From Sphingobacteriia bacterium (lineage in GTDB: Bacteria > Bacteroidota > Bacteroidia > Chitinophagales > Chitinophagaceae), in the NCBI GenBank assembly GCA_947456855.1, contig CANGTR010000013.1:1-39572 (forward strand): a stretch of DNA of 39,572 bases, given 5' to 3'. The notes under the pieces were generated by a model. It saw only the letters and a list, made by a program, of their open reading frames with translations. It was not told where the DNA came from and searched no databases. This document shows, in pieces, positions 31,688 to 39,572 of this stretch. Numbering within the stretch: the first letter of the stretch is position 1; each line of letters begins with the position of its first letter. The position numbers were made by a program, and so were the translations under genes.

Positions 31688-33715
31688 ATGAATAATTCCG
31701 ATAAGACTCATTTCGAAAAGTCAGCTAGTTCATTGGGAAGAGGAAAAAAATTAAAAAAAGTTGCCATTGAGTCACAAAAAAAATATGAAGACTTGCATTT
31801 TATAGAAACCGCTAAGGCTGTTTGGAATTATTCTTTGTTTTCGGATGTTGATATTAATAATTTTCAGAAAGGCACTCATTATAGTTTGTATAACTTTTTT
31901 GGAAACAAACAAATTACTGTTGTAGAAACTCCTGGAACTTATTTTGCTGTATGGGCACCCAATGCTACTTATGTATCGGTTACAGGTTACTTTAATGATT
32001 GGAATAAAACTTCGCATCCTCTCTTAGTTAGAAATGACAATTCAGGAATTTGGGAGGGCTTTATTCCAAATATTGGAGAAGGCGAAGCCTATAAATACCA
32101 TATTCATGGATTCAATGGAATCAAATTAGACAAAGGAGATCCATATGCGCATTATTGGGAGAAGCGCCCTTTTACTGCATCCATTACCTGGCAAACCAAT
32201 TACGAATGGAATGATGCTGATTGGATGAAAAATAGAAAAAAACACAACTCATTAAAATCGCCTTATTCGGTTTATGAAGTTCATTTGGCCAGTTGGATGA
32301 GGCCTGATAAGAATAACGAGGAAACCTACAACACATACGGGCAAATAGCAGAACGTTTGGTTCCTTATGTTAAAGAAATGGGATTTACCCATGTAGAGTT
32401 TATGCCAGTGATGGAACATCCATTTGATGGTAGTTGGGGATATCAGGGTACCGGATATTTTGCACCAACCTCTCGTTTTGGCTCACCACAAGATTATGCG
32501 GCATTAGTTGATGCGTTTCATCAAGCTGGCATTGGGGTTATTCTCGATTGGGTACCTTCTCATTTTCCATATGACGCACATGGTTTGTTCATGTTTGATG
32601 GTACTCATACTTACGAATATGCCGATATGCGAAAGGGCTATCACCCCGATTGGAACTCTTATATTTTCAATTACAAAAGGGGAGAAGTAAAATCTTTTTT
32701 AATTAGTAGTGCAAGATTTTGGTGCGATCAGTTTCATACTGATGGCATTCGGGTAGATGCTGTAAGTTCGATGCTTCGATTAGATTATAGTAGAAGCGAA
32801 GATCAATGGGAGCCTAATGAATATGGGGGCAATGGCAACTTAGAAGCAATTGCTTTTATCAAAGATTTAAATGAAACATTGTACAGAGATTTCCCAGATA
32901 TACAAACCATTGCAGAAGAAGCAACTGATTGGCCAAAAATAAGTAAGCCTACTTTCGAAGGCGGATTGGGTTTTGGTATGAAATGGATGATGGGTTGGAT
33001 GCACGATACATTGGATTATTTTAAAGTAGAGCCAATCTTCAGACAATTTCATCAAGATAAATTTTCGTTTAGTATGATGTATTTTTACGACGAGAATTTT
33101 ATGTTGCCATTGAGTCATGATGAAGTGGTTCATGGTAAAAGCCCGATGCTCTATAAAATGCCAGGTGATGAATGGCAGAAATTTGCCAACCTAAGAATTT
33201 TATATACTTATATGTTTACCCATCCTGGTGCAAAATTATTATTTATGGGAGATGAGTTTGGAGCAACCAGTGAATGGAATTATAAATCGGAATTGCAGTG
33301 GGAATTATTGGAATTTGCAAGCCATGGAGGAATGAAATATTGTGTTCAAAAATTGAATGAATTGTACCGTTCCGAACCTGCTTTATACGAAAATCAATTT
33401 GAACCTGGTGGATTTGAATGGGTTGATCTTAATCATAGAAGCGATTCGGTTTTGGTTTATAAACGCAAGGGGAAAAAAGAAAAAAACGATGTGCTGGTTA
33501 TTTTAAATGTAACTCCAGTGGTTAGAAACGATTGGGAAATTCATCTACATGGCAAGGGAAAATGGACGGAAATATTCAATAGCAATTCCAAAGAGTTTTG
33601 GGGCACTGGAGATGTGTTTAATCCTTCTATACAAAGCGAGTTAGTAGATAAACCCACAAAATGTTATAAAATCAAAGTTCATCTTCCTGCTTTAGGAGCA
33701 GTGGTTTTAAGGTAA
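31688..33715 (+). CDS. glgB: 1,4-alpha-glucan branching enzyme
   Basis: This GH13 enzyme makes alpha-1,6 branches in glycogen. Of 675 residues, 1-80 are an unusual charged N-terminal stretch; a CBM48 domain follows (YFAVWAPNATYVSVTGYFNDW, about 85-105), then the (beta/alpha)8 catalytic domain. The nucleophile is Asp357 in TDGIRVDAV, the acid/base Glu is in IAEEATDWP (410/411) and Asp478 is in LSHDEVVHGK. KSPYSVYEVHLASWMR and GYFAPTSRFG are branching-enzyme type motifs. It is separated from glgA/glgC by three unrelated genes. Confidence 0.96.
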   Translation: MNNSDKTHFEKSASSLGRGKKLKKVAIESQKKYEDLHFIETAKAVWNYSLFSDVDINNFQKGTHYSLYNFFGNKQITVVETPGTYFAVWAPNATYVSVTGYFNDWNKTSHPLLVRNDNSGIWEGFIPNIGEGEAYKYHIHGFNGIKLDKGDPYAHYWEKRPFTASITWQTNYEWNDADWMKNRKKHNSLKSPYSVYEVHLASWMRPDKNNEETYNTYGQIAERLVPYVKEMGFTHVEFMPVMEHPFDGSWGYQGTGYFAPTSRFGSPQDYAALVDAFHQAGIGVILDWVPSHFPYDAHGLFMFDGTHTYEYADMRKGYHPDWNSYIFNYKRGEVKSFLISSARFWCDQFHTDGIRVDAVSSMLRLDYSRSEDQWEPNEYGGNGNLEAIAFIKDLNETLYRDFPDIQTIAEEATDWPKISKPTFEGGLGFGMKWMMGWMHDTLDYFKVEPIFRQFHQDKFSFSMMYFYDENFMLPLSHDEVVHGKSPMLYKMPGDEWQKFANLRILYTYMFTHPGAKLLFMGDEFGATSEWNYKSELQWELLEFASHGGMKYCVQKLNELYRSEPALYENQFEPGGFEWVDLNHRSDSVLVYKRKGKKEKNDVLVILNVTPVVRNDWEIHLHGKGKWTEIFNSNSKEFWGTGDVFNPSIQSELVDKPTKCYKIKVHLPALGAVVLR

Positions 33716-33769
33716 TTTCTACAGCTGTAACATTTCTTTTATTCATCCGTTTCAAATAAAATTAAACGA

Positions 33770-34429
33770 ATGAAAAAGATTGTTTTATTCCTATTTGCAA
33801 GTGTATTTACCCTTGTACATGCTTTTGCTCAGCAAGAAATCAATGAAGCAAATGTACAAAAACGTTCCATTGGCAGATTTCATAGTATTGATGTTTCATC
33901 TGGAATAGAAGTGATTCTTACTAATGGCGATAAAGAAGAGTTGGTGGTATCTGTAGGCGATTTAAGTTATCGAGATCAAGTTAAAACAACCGTTTCAAAT
34001 GGTGTTTTAAAAATTACTAGAGATGTAGAATGGAAGTTTTGGAATACCTGGAAAAACTGGTCGGTAAAAGTATATGTATCTTATACCAATTTAGATATAA
34101 TGACTGCATCAAGTGGAGCTATGATAAAAGGAAAAGATATCAGTTTGTCTAATTTAACTGCAAGAGCAAGCAGTGGTGCACAAATTCAATTATCTGGCAA
34201 GGCAGAATTTTTAGATGTAGATGTGAGCAGTGGGTCTAGTTTTAGAGGAAATGATTTTTTGGTTACTAAGTGTAAAGCAGAAGCCAGTAGTGGGGCAGGA
34301 GTAACAATAACAGTAGAAAAAGAGTTGTCTGCAGAAGCAAGTAGTGGTGGAAACATTAAATACAAAGGAAACGGTTCTATCCGTGATATCAATATAAGCA
34401 GTGGTGGTTCTGTTAAGCGGCAGTCTTAA
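33770..34429 (+). CDS. Head-GIN domain (DUF2807) protein
   Basis: The 219-residue secreted protein has a signal peptide (KKIVLFLFASVFTLVHAFAQ) and then DUF2807 repeats: FHSIDVSSGIEVILTNGDKE, then successive ASSGAMIKG, ASSGAQIQLSG, VSSGSSFRGNDF, ASSGAGVTI, ASSGGNIKYKGNGS, ISSGGSVKRQ. The SSG-repeats predict a right-handed beta-helix or roll. The family is frequent in Bacteroidota envelopes and of unknown function. It follows glgB after 54 bp and precedes a good terminator. Confidence 0.9.
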   Translation: MKKIVLFLFASVFTLVHAFAQQEINEANVQKRSIGRFHSIDVSSGIEVILTNGDKEELVVSVGDLSYRDQVKTTVSNGVLKITRDVEWKFWNTWKNWSVKVYVSYTNLDIMTASSGAMIKGKDISLSNLTARASSGAQIQLSGKAEFLDVDVSSGSSFRGNDFLVTKCKAEASSGAGVTITVEKELSAEASSGGNIKYKGNGSIRDINISSGGSVKRQS

Positions 34430-34432
34430 TAA

Positions 34433-34472
34433 GCATTAACCCGTGGGTTTACTCTCGGGTTATGCACTTTTT
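34433..34472 (+). terminator. Terminator after the head-GIN gene
   Basis: GCATTAACCCG (34433-34443) pairs with CGGGTTATGC (34455-34464), with one unpaired T in the left arm, followed by TTTTTT at 34468-34473. It starts 4 bp after the stop. Confidence 0.8.
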
Positions 34473-34552
34473 TCTCCCGTAACAATTTGTTTACATAATG
34501 GTAATATTCCATTCATGCTACTGTTGTTCTTTGCATGCAATAAAACCCACAC

Positions 34553-34648
34553 ATGAAAACAAAAAATCACCAGTTATTGGTAAATGCAGCCGGGCAATTA
34601 ATGCAAGAACATGCGTTTGATCATTTGTCTGATGAAAAATATGCCTGA
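34553..34648 (+). CDS. Possible small ORF (31 residues), unassigned
   Basis: ATG at 34553 opens a 31-codon frame starting MKTKNHQLLVNAAGQLMQEH and stopping at 34646-34648. It is preceded by CTTTGC (34528-34533), a partial -7 box, and by TTTG at 34487-34490. Its end overlaps the 3' end of the convergent histidine kinase gene by 28 bp. I do not recognise the peptide. It is recorded because the 191-bp gap between the head-GIN and kinase genes otherwise holds only the terminator. Confidence 0.25.
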   Translation: MKTKNHQLLVNAAGQLMQEHAFDHLSDEKYA

Positions 34649-35817
34649 TCTTGGTTTGATGGAATCGGAAGACTGATACAAAAACAAGTTCCTTTGGATG
34701 GTTCGCTCCATTTTACAAACAATTTTCCATTGTGGTATTGTTCAATAATTCTTTTACTCAAAGAGAGTCCAATACCCCATCCTCTTTTCTTAGTTGTATA
34801 GCCAGCTTTAAAAACATGGTTGAATTGATTCGATGGAATGCCTTTTCCAGAATCAGTTACAAAAATCAGTAAATCATTTTCTTGTTGTTTGAAGTTGATG
34901 TGTATGGCGCCACGGCCATCCATTGCATCTAAGGCATTCTTGATTAAATTTTCGAAAACCCAGTCGAATAAAGTAGGAGAAATATTTAATTGAAGCTGTT
35001 CTAAATTAGATGCATCAACAGAAAATACAATTTGTTCAGAACTTCTTTTTTTCATGTAATTGACTACCTGCAGTACTCTCAGAACTGGAGGCTCAGGATG
35101 CAGGCTTGGAGTACTTCCGATTTTTCCAAATCGATCGGTGATGAGTTGAAGACGGTTGATATCTTTTGCAATTTCTGGAACTATTGCAGCATTCTCTTTT
35201 TTCTCTTTCATTATTTCTAGCCAACCTTCTAAACTAGAAACGGGCGTGCCTAATTGATGGGCAGTTTCCTTGGCTATAGAAGCCCAGAGTTGGTTCTGAC
35301 TGCTCTTATATTGGGTTTGTAAAGAAATAAATGCAACCAACACAAACAATGCAACTACTAGTAATTGCACATAAGGATACCATTTAACTTCTTTTAATAA
35401 TTTACTTTCTCCATAGTAATATTTATTAACCGTATAGGGATTTTGATTGAGTACTAAAACAATGGGTTCTTTATTGTATGCAATAAATGTTGCTAATTGT
35501 TTTTTTAAATAGTTGCTATCTGATTTAACTTGAATGGTATCAATGTTCACAAAATTCCCAGTAGGTTTATTATTGCCATCTGTTTCTATAATGGGTATTT
35601 CTTTGTTCTCGCTAGAAATTTTTGAAGCCAAATTAATATTGGTATTGTTGTCGGCATTTAAAATTGTTCGCTCTGCTTCTACCCAGGCTTCTACATTCTT
35701 TCTTTCCTCAATGGCAATTTTGTTAGCAACATATTGTGAGTACACAATAGTGCCACTAACAATTACTATTGCAATAACAAATAGCAACAATTTCCAATTG
35801 AATAAATGCCGAATCAT
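34621..35817 (-). CDS. Sensor histidine kinase
   Basis: The 398-residue protein has two membrane segments (about 8-30 and 148-167) framing a periplasmic region of some 115 residues without a recognisable sensor domain. The phosphoacceptor is His187 in AKETAHQLGTPVSSL. The C-terminal ATPase domain has N-box ENLIKNALDAMDG, G1 FVTDSGKGIP and G2 GWGIGLSLSKRII. It belongs to the HPK group common in Bacteroidota, where the kinase is often encoded apart from its response regulator; none is in the window. A strong terminator lies upstream (35846-35877), separating its transcription from the coiled-coil gene, so its promoter must be in the short 28-bp gap or in the terminator region. Confidence 0.9.
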   Translation of the reverse strand: MIRHLFNWKLLLFVIAIVIVSGTIVYSQYVANKIAIEERKNVEAWVEAERTILNADNNTNINLASKISSENKEIPIIETDGNNKPTGNFVNIDTIQVKSDSNYLKKQLATFIAYNKEPIVLVLNQNPYTVNKYYYGESKLLKEVKWYPYVQLLVVALFVLVAFISLQTQYKSSQNQLWASIAKETAHQLGTPVSSLEGWLEIMKEKKENAAIVPEIAKDINRLQLITDRFGKIGSTPSLHPEPPVLRVLQVVNYMKKRSSEQIVFSVDASNLEQLQLNISPTLFDWVFENLIKNALDAMDGRGAIHINFKQQENDLLIFVTDSGKGIPSNQFNHVFKAGYTTKKRGWGIGLSLSKRIIEQYHNGKLFVKWSEPSKGTCFCISLPIPSNQDQAYFSSDK

Positions 35818-35845
35818 AAGCTAAAATAGGCCATTGTAGGTGAAA

Positions 35846-35877
35846 ATACGAACAGCTCCAAGTGGAGCTGTTCGTAT
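35846..35877 (-). terminator. Perfect 14-bp stem terminator after the coiled-coil gene
   Basis: ATACGAACAGCTCC (35846-35859) and GGAGCTGTTCGTAT (35864-35877) pair perfectly around a 4-base loop. On the minus strand the stem is followed by TTTTCA. It lies 20 bp after the stop of the gene at 35898 and just before the kinase ATG. Confidence 0.85.
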
Positions 35878-35897
35878 CAATTATTTTCTAAAAAAGA

Positions 35898-36890
35898 TTA
35901 ATTAAATAATCCGCCTTTTTTAAGGGTTTTTACACCTTGGCCAATTTTAAATCCATTGTTGTAGATTTCTATTTTATAATCGCCTTCTTTATAGCGGTCG
36001 GTTTGTTTCCAATCGAAACTTACAGGGATAATCTTATTTTGCTCATAGTTTACAGAAACTTTGCTGGTATATGCTTTTGAGCCTTCATCTCTGGTATTGA
36101 AATTGGCTCCCTCGGTTATGACTTTGCCATCAGATCCAGTAACTACAACATAAATGTCTTTGGTGCCTGAAGGGGTAACCCGATTTTCATCTATATTGAA
36201 TGAAATTCTTATTAAATCTGCTCTTTTAGCAGTATTGGTTTCGCTTTCTTTACCTGGTCCTTTCACCTTAAGGGCTGTAATGGCAATATTAGATGCATGT
36301 AAGGTAGAAGCTACGTCCACTTTTTCTTCCAATTGTTTCTTTTCTAGTTTTGTACTGTTTAAATTGGCTTCCAATCCTTGCTTTTCCTGCGTTAATTGAG
36401 ATTTTTCGGAATTCAATTGCTGATTGGCATTATTTAATTGAAGGTTTTCGCCTTTTAATTTTTCGATTTCTGCAAATAATCCGTCTATTTTACCATTCAA
36501 TTCACCTATTTTTTGTTTCGCAACAGCTAATTCAGCTGCAGTGGCATTCCTCTTTTTAAGAATTCCACCAATATCCTGCTTTAATTTTTGGATGTCAGTA
36601 TTCTTTTCTGCCAAATCGCCTTGTAATTGCAAATTTTGATTGGTTAAGGAATCTGCTTTAGCAGAAACACTCATAAAGTCTTGTTGAATGGCATTTCTTG
36701 CACTATCTATATTCGAAATCTTGATTTCTAATTGGGTAACTTTTTCGCTGGTTTTGCTTTTATCATAAAAGATATAAGCCCAAGTTAAAAGGAGGGCGGA
36801 AATTAGAATGCCATAGATCAATTTTCTGTTATCCTTTTGTTGGTTAAATACAGGTTGATTTGATCTCGCATTGCTTGTAGGGCTGCTCAT
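35898..36890 (-). CDS. Single-pass membrane protein with long coiled coil
   Basis: The 330-residue protein has a short polar N-terminus, one membrane segment (about 24-43, LIYGILISALLLTWAYIFYD), a coiled coil of about 140 residues (KVTQLEIKISNIDS through EKKQLEEKVDVAST) rich in Leu/Lys/Glu/Gln/Asn heptads, and a C-terminal beta domain (RISFNIDENRVTPSGTKDIYVVVTGSDGKVI, YKIEIYNNGFKIGQG). I do not recognise a named family, but proteins of this layout are common in Bacteroidota. The C-terminal domain probably lies in the periplasm. It is divergent from holA with 90 bp between starts. Confidence 0.6.
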   Translation of the reverse strand: MSSPTSNARSNQPVFNQQKDNRKLIYGILISALLLTWAYIFYDKSKTSEKVTQLEIKISNIDSARNAIQQDFMSVSAKADSLTNQNLQLQGDLAEKNTDIQKLKQDIGGILKKRNATAAELAVAKQKIGELNGKIDGLFAEIEKLKGENLQLNNANQQLNSEKSQLTQEKQGLEANLNSTKLEKKQLEEKVDVASTLHASNIAITALKVKGPGKESETNTAKRADLIRISFNIDENRVTPSGTKDIYVVVTGSDGKVITEGANFNTRDEGSKAYTSKVSVNYEQNKIIPVSFDWKQTDRYKEGDYKIEIYNNGFKIGQGVKTLKKGGLFN

Positions 36891-36980
36891 ATTCGTAATT
36901 TTTTAATTAAAGGCTTTTGTTAATAAAATGTATATAGTCCAAAACCATGCCAAAACAATTTTTTCATTCATCTTTGTACC

Positions 36981-37985
36981 ATGTCTGCTGAAAAAATACT
37001 ACAAGATTGGAAAAAAGGAAATTTCAAGCCTGTTTATTGGTTAGAAGGAGAAGAGTCTTATTTCATTGATGTTTTGATGGAGTATGCCGAACATAAAATT
37101 ATTTCTGCGGCAGAACAGGGCTTTAATTTAAGTATATTTTATGGCAAAGATGCAGATTGGGCTGCAGTAGTAAATGCCTGCAGAAGATACCCCATGTTTG
37201 CAGAACGACAAGTGGTATTGTTAAAAGAAGCCCAGCAAATGAGGGATATAGAGAAGTTAGAAAACTATATTGAAAATCCGTTGAGTTCAACTGTTTTTGT
37301 AGTAAGTCATAAAGAGAAAAAAGTAGATGGAAGAAAAGGTCTTGGAAAACGTTTAAAGGACTCTAAATTAACGGAGGTGTTTACCACTAAAAAGCTATAC
37401 GATAATCAATTACCCGAATGGACCAACAATTTGGTGAAAAATAAGGGACTCTCCATAAACCCGAAAGCGTTACATGTTTTAGTAGATCATATCGGCAACG
37501 ATTTAAACAGAATTGAAAATGAAGTTGAAAAACTAACCCTTAATCTGGCTGGGAAAAAAACGATCAGTGAAGATGATGTAGAAAATTATATAGGCGTAAG
37601 TAAGGAATTCAATGTGTTTGAATTACAGGCTGCAATTGCCCAAAAAGATTTGGCAAAAAGCATTCGAATTATACAGTATTTCGAATCCAATCCCAAGGCT
37701 GGTCCTATACAATTGATCTTGCCATCTGTGTACAATTTTTTTAGTAAGCTCTATGTTTTAAAAGGTACCGATGGGGTAGATGAAAAATCAGCTGCATCGG
37801 TTTTGGGTGTTAATCAATTTTTTGTAAAAGACTATTTGTCGGCTGCCAGAAAATACGATTATGTAGGAGTTGAAAAAGTATTGTTACTATTGCACCAATA
37901 CAATTTACGAAGTGTTGGTGTGCACAATGGAGGCAGCAATGATGCAGGTTTGCTAAAAGAAATGGTGGTTAAAATAATGAATTAA
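36981..37985 (+). CDS. holA: DNA polymerase III subunit delta
   Basis: The 334-residue protein matches HolA: FKPVYWLEGEESYFIDVLMEY (domain I start), NACRRYPMFAERQVVLLKEAQ, VFVVSHKEKKVDGRKGLGKRLK, LVDHIGNDLNRIENEVEKL, and the AIAQKDLAKSIRIIQYF and PIQLILPSVYNFFSKLYVLKG C-terminal helices. Delta opens the beta sliding clamp during loading. CATCTTTG ends 4 bp before the ATG (36969-36976), one base off TAnnTTTG and similar to the leaderless geometry at rlmB. The stop abuts the stop of ribF, which is convergent. Confidence 0.93.
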   Translation: MSAEKILQDWKKGNFKPVYWLEGEESYFIDVLMEYAEHKIISAAEQGFNLSIFYGKDADWAAVVNACRRYPMFAERQVVLLKEAQQMRDIEKLENYIENPLSSTVFVVSHKEKKVDGRKGLGKRLKDSKLTEVFTTKKLYDNQLPEWTNNLVKNKGLSINPKALHVLVDHIGNDLNRIENEVEKLTLNLAGKKTISEDDVENYIGVSKEFNVFELQAAIAQKDLAKSIRIIQYFESNPKAGPIQLILPSVYNFFSKLYVLKGTDGVDEKSAASVLGVNQFFVKDYLSAARKYDYVGVEKVLLLLHQYNLRSVGVHNGGSNDAGLLKEMVVKIMN

Positions 37986-38939
37986 TTATTGCATTATTTT
38001 AATAGCATCAAGCTTATCTTGATGTAATTGTTTTTTTAAAGCATCCATTCCATCAAATTTTACTTCTCCTCTTAAATGGTGAAGCACCGATATTTTGATC
38101 GTTTGGCCATAAATATCTTCATCGAAATCAAAAATATGTACTTCAATTACTCTTTTTTTTCCATCGATGGTTGGCCTGATGCCAATATTCATCATTCCTT
38201 TCTTTTTGCCAAAACCATTTGCTTTGCTTAATTCGGTAGAAAAGGTTATTTCAACTGCATAAACACCATTACCTGGAATTAATTTTTCTTCACTTGCTAT
38301 ATGTAAGTTGGCAGTAGGGTACCCAATGGTTCTGCCCAGTTTATTGCCTTCCATTACAACGCCTCTGAAAAAATAGGGATAACCCAATAATTGATTGGCA
38401 ATGGATACTTCAGTATTCAATAAAGATTGCCTTATTCTTGTAGAGCTGATGGTAATTTCATTCAATAATTCTTCTGAAATTTCTTTTACTTTAAAGCCAA
38501 GTTCGATGCCATATTTTTCCAATAAATGATAATCCCCCACTCTTCCTTTTCCAAATCGATGATCGTAACCGATGATAACCGTTTTTGGTTTAAAATAATG
38601 GTATAAAAAAGACTTGATATAGGATTCAGCTGATTGGTTGGCAAATGCGTGGTCGAAGGGTATTACCACTAAATGGTCTATTCCTGCATTTTCTAACAAG
38701 GTAATTTTTTCGGAAAGGGTAGTTAATAATTTCACATCTCCAGGAACAGAAGAGATGATTTTTCTTGGGTGTGGGTTGAATGTAATGATTACTGTTTCTC
38801 CATCTGTTTTTTGGGCTTCTTCTTTTAATTGAGTAAGAATTTGTTGATGCCCTTTATGCACGCCATCAAATGTGCCAATGGTAACCACAGCATTGCGAAA
38901 TTCGGGCAATGTGCCAACTAGTTCACGATGTACCTTCAT
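37986..38939 (-). CDS. ribF: Bifunctional riboflavin kinase/FAD synthetase
   Basis: The chosen start at 38939 gives 317 residues, MKVHRELVGTLPEFRNAVVT onward, the normal RibF N-terminus; a longer reading from 39014 adds 25 unconserved residues. The N-terminal FAD-synthetase domain has GTFDGVHKGHQQIL and GYDHRFGKGRVGDY, and STRIRQSL; the C-terminal flavokinase domain has GRTIGYPTANL and VYAVEI with IRPTIDGKKRVIEVHIFDFD. It phosphorylates riboflavin to FMN and adenylates FMN to FAD. A TAACTTCGC -7-like box lies at 38956-38948 on the minus strand, the same variant as at 1439. The stop meets that of holA with no gap. Confidence 0.94.
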   Translation of the reverse strand: MKVHRELVGTLPEFRNAVVTIGTFDGVHKGHQQILTQLKEEAQKTDGETVIITFNPHPRKIISSVPGDVKLLTTLSEKITLLENAGIDHLVVIPFDHAFANQSAESYIKSFLYHYFKPKTVIIGYDHRFGKGRVGDYHLLEKYGIELGFKVKEISEELLNEITISSTRIRQSLLNTEVSIANQLLGYPYFFRGVVMEGNKLGRTIGYPTANLHIASEEKLIPGNGVYAVEITFSTELSKANGFGKKKGMMNIGIRPTIDGKKRVIEVHIFDFDEDIYGQTIKISVLHHLRGEVKFDGMDALKKQLHQDKLDAIKIMQ

Positions 38940-39009
38940 AGTAGGCCGCGAAGTTAAGGAAACTGTTCCAAGCCATGAAGTATCAGTAGTTCGCTTTGTT
39001 AGTATTCTG

Positions 39010-39018
39010 TACATTTGC
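39010..39018 (+). promoter_or_regulatory. -7 element upstream of purM
   Basis: TACATTTGC matches TAnnTTTGC exactly and lies 22 bp before the ATG at 39041. A -33 box at the usual spacing is not convincing. Confidence 0.5.
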
Positions 39019-39040
39019 TATTCAAAAGAATCCTTCATTC

Positions 39041-39572
39041 ATGTCATTATACGCAAAGCGCGGAGTATCTGCCCAAAAAGAAGAAGTTCATGCAGCCATT
39101 CAAAAGCTAGACCAGGGATTGTTCCCACATGCATTCTGTAAAATTTATCCAGATTTTTTATGTGGAGATGATCAATATGTAAACATCATGCATGCTGATG
39201 GTGCCGGAACCAAAAGTATTTTAGCCTATTTATATTGGAAAGAAACAGGGGATATTGATGTTTGGAAGGGAATTGCCCAAGATGCAGTTGCCATGAATTT
39301 AGATGATTTATTGTGCATTGGAATTACCGATAATTTGTTGTTTTCTTCTACCATAGACAGAAATAAAGCGGTGATTAACGGAGCTATTTTAGAATCCGTA
39401 ATCAATGGCACACAAGATTTTTTTAATACATTAAAAGCATATGGAGTAAATATTCATTATTTGGGAGGAGAAACTGCCGATGTTGGGGATGTTGTAAGAA
39501 CCATTGCAGTAAATGGTACCATGACATCTAGATGGCCCAAATCAAAATTAATTACCAACGAAAAAATCAAGG
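39041..39572 (+). CDS. purM: Phosphoribosylformylglycinamidine cyclo-ligase (AIR synthase), partial
   Basis: The frame opens at 39041 (MSLYAKRGVSAQKEEVHAAI) and runs to the window edge, giving 177 codons. VNIMHADGAGTKSILAYLYWK (the ATP/metal-binding DGxGTK motif), IAQDAVAMNLDDLLCIG, IINGA-like KAVINGAILESVI and YLGGETADVGDVVRT are PurM family signatures. The enzyme closes the imidazole ring in purine biosynthesis. The start region and spacing suit the longer Bacteroidota PurM-like form, which would extend about 200 residues past the window. It is divergent from ribF. Confidence 0.88.
   Translation, partial: MSLYAKRGVSAQKEEVHAAIQKLDQGLFPHAFCKIYPDFLCGDDQYVNIMHADGAGTKSILAYLYWKETGDIDVWKGIAQDAVAMNLDDLLCIGITDNLLFSSTIDRNKAVINGAILESVINGTQDFFNTLKAYGVNIHYLGGETADVGDVVRTIAVNGTMTSRWPKSKLITNEKIK

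Noticed and set aside
38940..39014. Longer N-terminus for RibF
   Set aside because: The extra 25 residues are unlike RibF and would overlap the -7-like box; homologues begin near MKVHRELV.

Overview
The window is AT-rich and densely packed, and looks like a chromosomal stretch of a Bacteroidota bacterium, most likely of the Chitinophagaceae (Sediminibacterium/Hydrotalea-like). Family assignment is inference; the phylum rests on several visible points: a DUF4270 lipoprotein, a GSCFA-domain protein, a head-GIN (DUF2807) protein, a FucP-like sugar permease beside a ROK kinase, and promoter -7 boxes of the Bacteroidota type TAnnTTTG(C). Nearly all of it is housekeeping or core-metabolic; I see no phage, insertion sequence, CRISPR array, rRNA or tRNA.

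Layout. 1-1280 (minus): partial ADP-heptose synthase adenylyltransferase (rfaE2) overlapped by 4 bp by a flippase-like membrane protein. 1463-6615 (plus): a degenerate glycogen-synthase-like protein, a DUF4270 lipoprotein, metK with a clear terminator, a NUDIX hydrolase and an RlmB-type SPOUT methyltransferase. 6652-6765: a large imperfect inverted repeat, followed by an HMG-CoA lyase whose expected ATG reads ATA, then a GSCFA protein. 8717-10828 (minus): transglutaminase-like protein, CsaA-type tRNA-binding protein, O6-alkylguanine methyltransferase and a short TraB/ChaN-like remnant. 11037-15864: fatty-acid desaturase with terminator, then topA and an alpha/beta hydrolase on the minus strand. 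16080-18974 (plus): ISC-type ferredoxin, IscX, KdsC-like phosphatase, UbiA prenyltransferase, Maf. 19004-22224: OsmC, a secreted protein of unknown function, lipA and a phosphodiester glycosidase. 22473-25211 (minus): ROK sugar kinase and sugar permease. 25337-33715 (plus): glgA, glgC, an S9 peptidase, a Crp/Fnr regulator, a hemerythrin/RIC-like protein and glgB. 33770-39572: head-GIN protein, sensor histidine kinase, coiled-coil membrane protein, holA, ribF and the start of purM.

How they work together. The permease, ROK kinase and GlgC/GlgA/GlgB form a plausible sugar-uptake-to-glycogen locus, with a Crp/Fnr regulator and a possible FNR-type palindrome in its middle. The fdx-iscX pair points to Fe-S assembly, and lipA nearby needs Fe-S clusters.

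The most unusual signal is a family of heptanucleotide arrays (AGATAAG/AGATAAA/AGATGAA/AGTTATG and relatives) at 17252-17349, 22226-22309, 22333-22472 and 23643-23761. Each begins 0-14 bp after the stop codon of the adjacent gene, and in each the purine-rich strand is the sense strand of that gene. Two of the three loci have a second array facing in the opposite direction. Other points worth attention are apparently leaderless genes (-7 box ending 2 bp before ATG), the ATA start of the HMG-CoA lyase, and a ROK kinase without its zinc cysteines.
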